Shown here: positions 56,848 to 64,000 of the stretch, piece by piece | How positions within the stretch are numbered: position 1 is the stretch's first letter | Layout: each line of letters opens with the position of its first letter | NCBI GenBank assembly: GCA_963965975.1 | Contig: OZ014423.1 | Span: 3,038,001 to 3,102,000 of the forward strand | Direction of reading: 5' to 3' | Length of the DNA: 64,000 bases | Source of the DNA: Xestospongia bergquistia | Lineage: Eukaryota > Porifera > Demospongiae > Haplosclerida > Petrosiidae | The notes under the pieces: generated by a model | What the model was told of the DNA's origin: nothing | The model's input: the letters and a program-made list of their open reading frames with translations, nothing else | The model's database searches: none | Made by a program: the position numbers and the translations under genes

Positions 56848-59800
56848 GTATCAGTTTTAAGAATCGTGTTAATGTCAGTGTGTAGTAGATCATATATCAA
56901 CATGAGTAAATCAGATCTCAGTGTTAGATCAGATATCAGTTTATGTTAAAACAGATGTTAGTGTGAAGAATCATGTTGATGTCTTTTTGCATTAGTCAAA
57001 TATCAACATGAGTAAATCAGATCTCAGTGTCAGATGATATCAGTGATAAGAATTATGTTGATGTCAGTGTGTAGTAGATCAGGTATCAAGAGACACTAGA
57101 TCAGGTATCAGTGTTAAGAATCATGTAGATGTGTGTCTGTAGTAGATCAGATAACAACAAGAGTAAATCACATCTCAGTGTTAGATCAGGTATCAAAGTT
57201 AGTGTCAGATCATATATCAACACGAGTAAATCAGATCTGTGTTAGATCAGATGTTAGTATTAAGAATCACGTTGATGTCTGCTTGCAGTAGATCAAATAT
57301 CAACATGAGTAAATCAGATCTCAGTGTTAGATCAGATATCATAGTCAGTATCAGATGAGATATGTGTGTTAAGTATCATGTTGATATATGTTTGCAGTAG
57401 ATCATATATCAACATGAGTAAAAAACATCTCAGTGTTAGATGAGATATCAGTGTTAAGAATCACAATGTCACTGTGTAGTAGATCATATCAGCATGAGTA
57501 AATCAGATCTCAGTGTTAGATCAGATGTAACTTTGTGTTAAATCATCTTAGTGTTAAGAATCATGTTGATATCTGTTTACAGTAGATCAGATATCAACAT
57601 AGTTAATCAGATCTGTGTTAGGTCAGATATCATAGTCAGTGTCATAGTGTTAAGAATCATGTTCATATCAATGTTTTGTAGATCAGATATAAACGTGTGT
57701 TAGATCAGGTATCAGTGTTAACAATCGTATTGATCCCAGTGTGTAGATGAGAAATCAACAGTAAGTTAGATCTCGGTGTTAAATCAGGTATCAGTGTTAG
57801 AAATCAGAAGAATCATGATAATGTCAGTGTGTAGTAGGCCATATGTCAACATGAGTAAATTAAATGTGTAAGATCAGATGTAAGTATTAAGAATCATGTT
57901 GATGTATGTTTGCAATAGATCACATATCAACGTGAGTTAATCAGATTTCAATGTTAGATCGGATATCATAGTCAGTGTCAGATAATATATCAGTGTTAAG
58001 AATCATGTTTATATCACTGTGTAGTAGATCAGATGTAACATGTGTTAGATCAGGTATCAGTGTTAACAATCATATTGATCCCAGTGTGTAGATCAGAAAT
58101 CAACAGTAAATCAAATCTCAGTGTTAAATCAGGTATCAGTGTTAGGAATCAGAAGAATCATGTTAATGTCAATGTGTAAATTATATATCAACATGAGTAA
58201 ATCAGATCTCAGTGTTAGATCAGATATCAGTTTGTGCTAAATCATCTTAGTGTTAAGAAACATGTTCATGTCTGTTTGCAGTAGATCAAACATCAACATG
58301 AGTTAATCAGATCTGTGTTAGATCAGATATCATAATTAGTGTCAGATGAGATATCAGTGATAAGAATTATGTTGATGTCAGTGTGTTGTAGATCATATAT
58401 CAACAGACGTTAGATCAACTATCAGTGTTAAGAATCATTTAGATGTCAGTGTTTAGTAGATCAGATAACAACAAGAGTAAATCAGATCTCAGTGTTTGAT
58501 CTGGTATCAGTGTTAAAGATCGTGTTGATCTCAATATGTAGATCAGAAATCAACAAGAGTAAGTCAGAAATCGGTGTTAGATTAGGTAACACAGTTAAGA
58601 ATAATATTAATGTCAGTGTGTAGTAGATCATATATCAATATGAGTAAATCAGATTTCAGTGTTAGATCAAATATCACTTTGTGTTAAATCATATGTTGGT
58701 GTCTGTTTACAGTAGATCAGATATCAACATGAGCTAATCAGATTTCAATGTTAGATCAGATATCATAGTCAGTGTCAGATAATATATCAGTCTTAAGATT
58801 CATGTTTATATCACTGTGTAGTAGATCAAATATAAACTTGTGTTAGATCAGGTATCAGTGTTAATAATCGTGTTAATGTCAATGTAGATCAGATATCAAC
58901 AAGACTAAATCAGATATTTGTGTTAGATTAGGTATCAGTGTTAAGAATTGTGTTAAAGTGCGTAGTAGATGAGATAACAACGAGTAAATGAGATCTCGGT
59001 GTTAGATCAGGTATCAGTGTTAAGTATCCTGTTAATGTCAGTGTGTAGTAGATCATATATCAACATGAGTAAATCACATCTCAGTGTTAGATCAGATATC
59101 ATAGTGTCAGATGAGATATCATTGATAAGAATTATGTTGATGTCAGTGTTTAGTAGATAAGATATCAACAGATGTTAGATCAGATATCAGTGTTAAGAAC
59201 TCTCTTGATGTCAGTGTGTAGTAGATGAGATAACAATGAGTAAATGAGATCTCGGTGTTAGATCAGGTATCAGTGTTAAGAATCCTGTTAATGTCAGTGT
59301 GTAGTAGATCATATATCAACATGAGTAAATGAGATCTGTGTTAGATCAAACGTTAGTATTAAGAAACATGTTGATGTCTGTTTGCAGTAGATCAGATATC
59401 AACATGAGTAAATCATATCTAAATATTAGATCAGATGTCATAGTTACTGTCAGATGAGATATAAGAGGTAGCAATTATGTTGATGTCAGTGTGTAGTATA
59501 TCAGATATCAATAGATGTTAGATCAGATATCAGTGTTAGGAATTTTGTTGATGTCAGTGTGTGTAGTAGATGAGGTAACAATGAGTAAATGAGATCTCGG
59601 TGTTAGATCAGGTATCAGTGTTAAGAATCCTGTTAATGTCAGTGTGTAGTAGATCATATATCAACATGAGTAAATGAGATCTGTGTTAGATCAAACGTTA
59701 GTATTAAGAAACATGTTGATGTCTGTTTGCAGTAGATCAGATATCAACATGAGTAAATCATATCTAAATGTTAGATCAGATGTCATAGTTACTGTCAGAT

Positions 59801-62800
59801 GAGATATAAGAGGTAGCAATTATGTTGATGTCAGTGTGTATTATATCAGATATCAATAGATGTTAGATCAGGTATCAGTGTTAGGAATTTTGTTGATGTC
59901 AGTGTGTAGTAGATGAGATATCAGCAAGAGTAAATCAGATCTCAGTGTTAGATCAGATATCAGTTTATATTAAATCAGATGCTACTGTGATGAATCATGT
60001 TGATGTCTTTTGGCAGTAGGTCAATTATCAACATGAGTAAATCAGATCACAGTGTTAGATCAGACATCAAAATTAGTGTCAGATGAGATATCAGTGTTAA
60101 CAATCATGTTCAATCAGATGCTACTGTGATGAATCATGTTGATGTCTTTTTGCAGTAGGTCAATTATCAACATGATTAAATTAGATCTCAGTGTTAGATC
60201 AGATATCAGTTTATATTAAATCAGATGCTACTGTGATGAATCATGTTGATGTTTTTTTGCAGTAGGTCAATTATCAACATGTGTAAATCAGATCTCAGTG
60301 TTAGATCAGACATCAAAGTTAGTGTCAGATGAGATATCAGTGTTAACAATCATGTTCAATCAGATGCTACTGTGATGAATCATGTTGATGTCTTTTTGCA
60401 GTAGGTCAATTATCAACATGATTAAATCAGATCTCAGTGTTAGATCAGACATTAAAATTAGTGTCAGATGAAATATCAGTGTTAAGAATCATGTTCATAT
60501 CAGTGTGTAGTAGATCACATATAAACATATGTTAGATCAGGTATTAGTGTTAACAATCGTGTTGATGTCAGTGTAGATCAGATATCAACAAGAGAAAATC
60601 GGATATTGGTATTAGATCAAGTATCAGTGTAAAGAATTGTGTTAATGTAAGTGTGTAGTAGATCAGATATCAACACGAGTAAATCTGATCTCAGTGTTAG
60701 ATGAAATATCATAGTTAGTGTCGGAATAGATACCAGTGTTAAGAATCATGTTGCTGTCAGTGTGTAGTAGATCTGATGTCAAAGGGTGTTAGATCATGTA
60801 TCAGTGTTAAGAATCATGTTGATCAGTTTGTAGTACATGAGATGTCAATAAGAGTGAATCATGTCTAGGTTTTAGATCAGGTATCAGTTTTAAGAATTGT
60901 GTTAATGTCAGTGTGTGTAGATCATATATCAAAATGAATAAATCAGATCTCAGTGTTAGATCAGATGTTACTGTTTAGAATCATGTTGATGTCTCTTTGC
61001 AGTAGATCAAATATCAACATGAGTAAACCAGATCTCAGTGTTAGATCAGATATCAAAGTTAGTGTCAGATGAGGTATCAGTGATAAGAATTATGTTGATG
61101 TCAGTATGTAGTAGATCAGATATCAACAGATGTTACATCAGGATCAGTCTTATGAATCGTGTTAATGACTTAATGTCAGTGTGTAGTAGATCATATATCT
61201 ACATGAGTAAATCAGATCTCAGTGTTAGATCAGGTGTTAGTGTTAAGAATCATGTTGATGTCTGTTTGCAGCAGATCAGATATCAACATGGGTAAATGTC
61301 AGGTCTTAGTCTTAAGAATCATGTTGATCTCTGTCTGTAGTAGATAAGATATCTACAAGAGTAAATCAGATCTAAGTGTTAAATCAGGTATTAGTGTTAA
61401 GGATTGTTTAAATATCAATCCTTATTAAATCATACACAACATGGGTAATTCTGACCTCAGTGTTAGATCAGATATCAGTTTTTCTTAAATCAGATATTAG
61501 TGTTAAGAACCATGTTGATATTTGTTTCCAGTAGATCAGATATAAACATGAGTAAAAAGGTCTCACTGTTACATCAGATATCATAGTCAGTAGCAGATGA
61601 GATATCAGTGTTAAGAATCGTGTTGATATCAGTGTGTAGTTGATCAGATAGCAACATGAGTAAATCAGATCTCAGTGTTAGATCAGGTATCATAGTCAGT
61701 GTTAAATCAGATATCAGTATTAAGAATGTTGATGTCTGTGTGTAGATCAGATATCAACATTAGTAATTTAGATCTCAGTGTTAATTCAAATTTCAGTATC
61801 AGATTAGATATCAGTGTTAAAAATCATGTTAATGTGAGTATGTAGATTATATATCAACATGAGTAAACCATATCTCTGTTTTAACTCTGATATAAGTTTG
61901 TGTTAAATCAGATGTTAGTGTTAAGAATCATGTCGATGTCTGTGTGCAGCAGATCAGATATAAACAAGAGTAAATCAGATATCAGTCTTTGATCAGGTAT
62001 CATAGTCAGTATCAGATGAGATATCAGTGTTAAGAATCATGTTGATGTCAGTGTCCAGTAGATCAGTTATCAACAGGTGTTAGAACAGGTATCAGTGTTA
62101 AAACTCGCGTTGATGTGTGTAGATAATATTCCAAAATGAGTAAATCATATCTCAGCATTAGATCAGATATCAGATGATAGTGTTAAGAACCATGTTAAGA
62201 TCAGATATCAACAAGAGTAAAGAAGATATCAGCGTTAGATCAGGAAACAGTGTTAAGAATAGTGTTAATGTCAGTGTGTAGTAGTTCATAAATCAACATG
62301 ATTAAATCAGATCCCAGTGTTGGATCAGATATCAGTTTGTGTCAAATCATATATGTTAGTGTTAATAATCATGTTAATGTCTGTTTGCAGTAGATCAGAT
62401 ATCAACATTAGTAAATCAGATCAGTGTTAGATCAGATGTCATAGTCAGTGTCAGATGAGATATCAGTTTTAAGAATGATATTGATATCAGTGAGTAGTAG
62501 ATCACATATCAACAGGAGTTAGAACAGGTATCAGTTTATGTTAAATCAGACGTTAGTTTTAAGAATCATGTTGATGTCTGTTTGCAGTAGATCAGATATC
62601 AACATGAGTAAAACAGATCTGTGTTAGATCAGATATCATAGTCAGTGTCAGATGAGATATCAGTGTTAAGAATAATGTTGATGTCAGTGTGTAGCAGATC
62701 AGATATCAACAGGTGTTAGATGAGCTTTCAGGGTTAAGAATTGTGTTGATGTTAGTGTGTAATAGATCAATAAGAGCAAATCAGATCTCAGTGTTAGATC

Positions 62801-64000
62801 AGATATCAGTTTGTGTTAAATCAGATGTTAGTGTTAAGAATCGTTTTGATTTGTTTTTGCAGTAGATCAGATATCAACGTGAGAAAATCAGATCTCAGTG
62901 TTAGATTAGATATCATAATCAGTGTCAGATGAAATATCAGTGTTAAAAATCATGTTGATGTCAGTGTGTAGTACATCTTGTATTAACATGAGTAAATCAT
63001 ATGTCAGTGTTAGATCAGAATGTTAAATCAGATGTTAGTGTTAAGAACCATGTAGTTGTCTGTTTGCAGTATATCAGATAAAATCAGATGTCATTGTTAG
63101 ATGAGATATAGTCAGTGTCAGATGAGATATCAGTGTTAAAAATCATGTTGATTTGTAGATCAGATCTCAACAGGTGTTAGATCAGGTATCGGTGTTAATA
63201 AACATGTTGACATCAGTGTGTAGTAGATGAGATATGAAGAAGAGTAAGTCAGATCTCGGTGTTAGATCAGGCATTAGTGTTAAGAATTATATAAATGTCA
63301 ATGTTTAGTAAGTCAATGTTTCGTTAATAAGATACCAACTGGTGTTAGATCAGTTGTCACTATTAAGAATTATATTGATATAAGTGTGTAGTTGATCAGA
63401 TATAAACATGAGTAAATCATATCTCAGTGTTAGATCAGATCATAGTCAGTGTCAGATCAGATATCAGTCTTAAGAATCACATTGATGTCTGTGTGTAGAT
63501 CAGATTTCAATATTAGTAATTTAGATGTCAGTGTAAATTCAAAAATTGTAATGAAATCAGATATCAGTGTTAAGAATTAAATTGATGCCGCTTTGTAGTA
63601 CAATCAGATATCAACATGAGTAAATCAGATCTCAGTGTTAGATCAGATATCATAGTCAGTGTTGGATTAGATATGAGTGTTAAGAATCATGTTGATGTCA
63701 TTGAGTAGTACATCAGATATCAACAGGTGTTAGATCAGGTATCAGTATTAAGAATCATGTTGATGTCAGTGTGTATTAGATCAGATATCAACATGAATAA
63801 ATCAGATGTCAGTGTTAGATCAGATATCAATATCAGATCAGATATCAGTGTTATGAATCAAATTGATGCCTTTGTAGTAAAATTAGATATAAACATGAGT
63901 AAATGAGATCTCGTTGATAGATCAGGTATCAGCGTTAAGAATTGTGTTAACGTCAGTGTGTAGTAGATCATATATCAACATGAGTAAATGAGATCTGTGT
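56848..64000. repeat. About 85-bp satellite, at least 7.1 kb, runs off the window
   Basis: The unit is approximately GATCAGGTATCAGTGTTAAG, AATCATGTTGATGTC, (TGTTTGCAG or AGTGTGTAG) TAGATCAGATATCAACATGA, GTAAATCAGATCTCAGTGTT. Units of about 108 bp carry an extra ATCATAGTCAGTGTCAGATGAG-like insert. There are higher-order copies, for example a 345-bp period (59246 and 59591), and a block with CAGATGCTACTGTGATGAATC repeated near 59970, 60116, 60230 and 60360. The first unit abuts the exon-like piece at 56847. Confidence 0.95.

Noticed and set aside
56848-64000. A repetitive protein encoded by the 85-bp satellite (for example the open stretch at 61038-61295)
   Set aside because: The unit length is not a multiple of three, and stops occur in all frames in most units. 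The open stretch is short and not conserved between units.

Overview
The window looks like nuclear DNA of an early-branching invertebrate animal; a demosponge is my best guess (inference). The DNA is AT-rich, with single-ankyrin exons split by phase-0 GT-AG introns. It carries a kinase-less DAPK-like gene, a PARP14-like gene, and relics of pogo, Ty3/gypsy, Penelope, MULE and hAT elements, and it contains two long satellites. No prokaryotic features are visible. A 200-base run of N (34401-34600) marks an assembly gap.

Layout. 1-4000 has no clear gene except a possible tiny first exon at 38-61. 4015-6423 is a broken pogo/Tigger-type transposase gene ending in a PHD-finger-like exon. 7639-34372 (+) is one large gene: seventeen ankyrin-repeat units, each on its own exon (the last one fused to Roc-COR), followed by a Roc GTPase domain, a COR-like region, a death domain and a short C-terminal exon. 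Its introns hold a 4.2 kb Ty3/gypsy element with almost identical LTRs and an ATTTG target duplication, a Penelope fragment with a GIY-YIG domain and a hammerhead-ribozyme motif, a TTAA-bounded element carrying a histone-type 3' stem-loop, and a MITE. 34601-40740 is repeat-rich intergenic DNA with a 110-bp-arm inverted repeat, a MULE transposase relic and a small inverted-repeat element. 41161-48196 (+) is a PARP14-like gene: RRM, KH-like region, macro domain, two WWE domains and a PARP catalytic domain. 48820-52810 holds a 28-bp satellite and a 31-bp repeat. 53130-56847 is an unrecognised gene relic whose reading frame is interrupted by an 862-bp hAT element with a perfect 8-bp target duplication. 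56848-64000 is a second satellite (about 85 bp unit) that begins at the 3' edge of an exon of that relic.

Almost every long reading frame carries single-base indels, mostly in short homopolymers, and in-frame stops. In the clearest cases the stops look like C-to-T or G-to-A changes. Either the host genes are young pseudogenes, or part of this is consensus error in the assembly. The youngest element (LTRs differing at 1 of 198 bases) is as badly broken as the host genes, which makes the second explanation worth testing. The ankyrin gene grew by tandem duplication of exon-plus-intron units: near-identical 1.07-kb copies are still visible, and two exons are separated by only 18 bp. If the two host genes work, their domains point to innate immunity or cell-death control.
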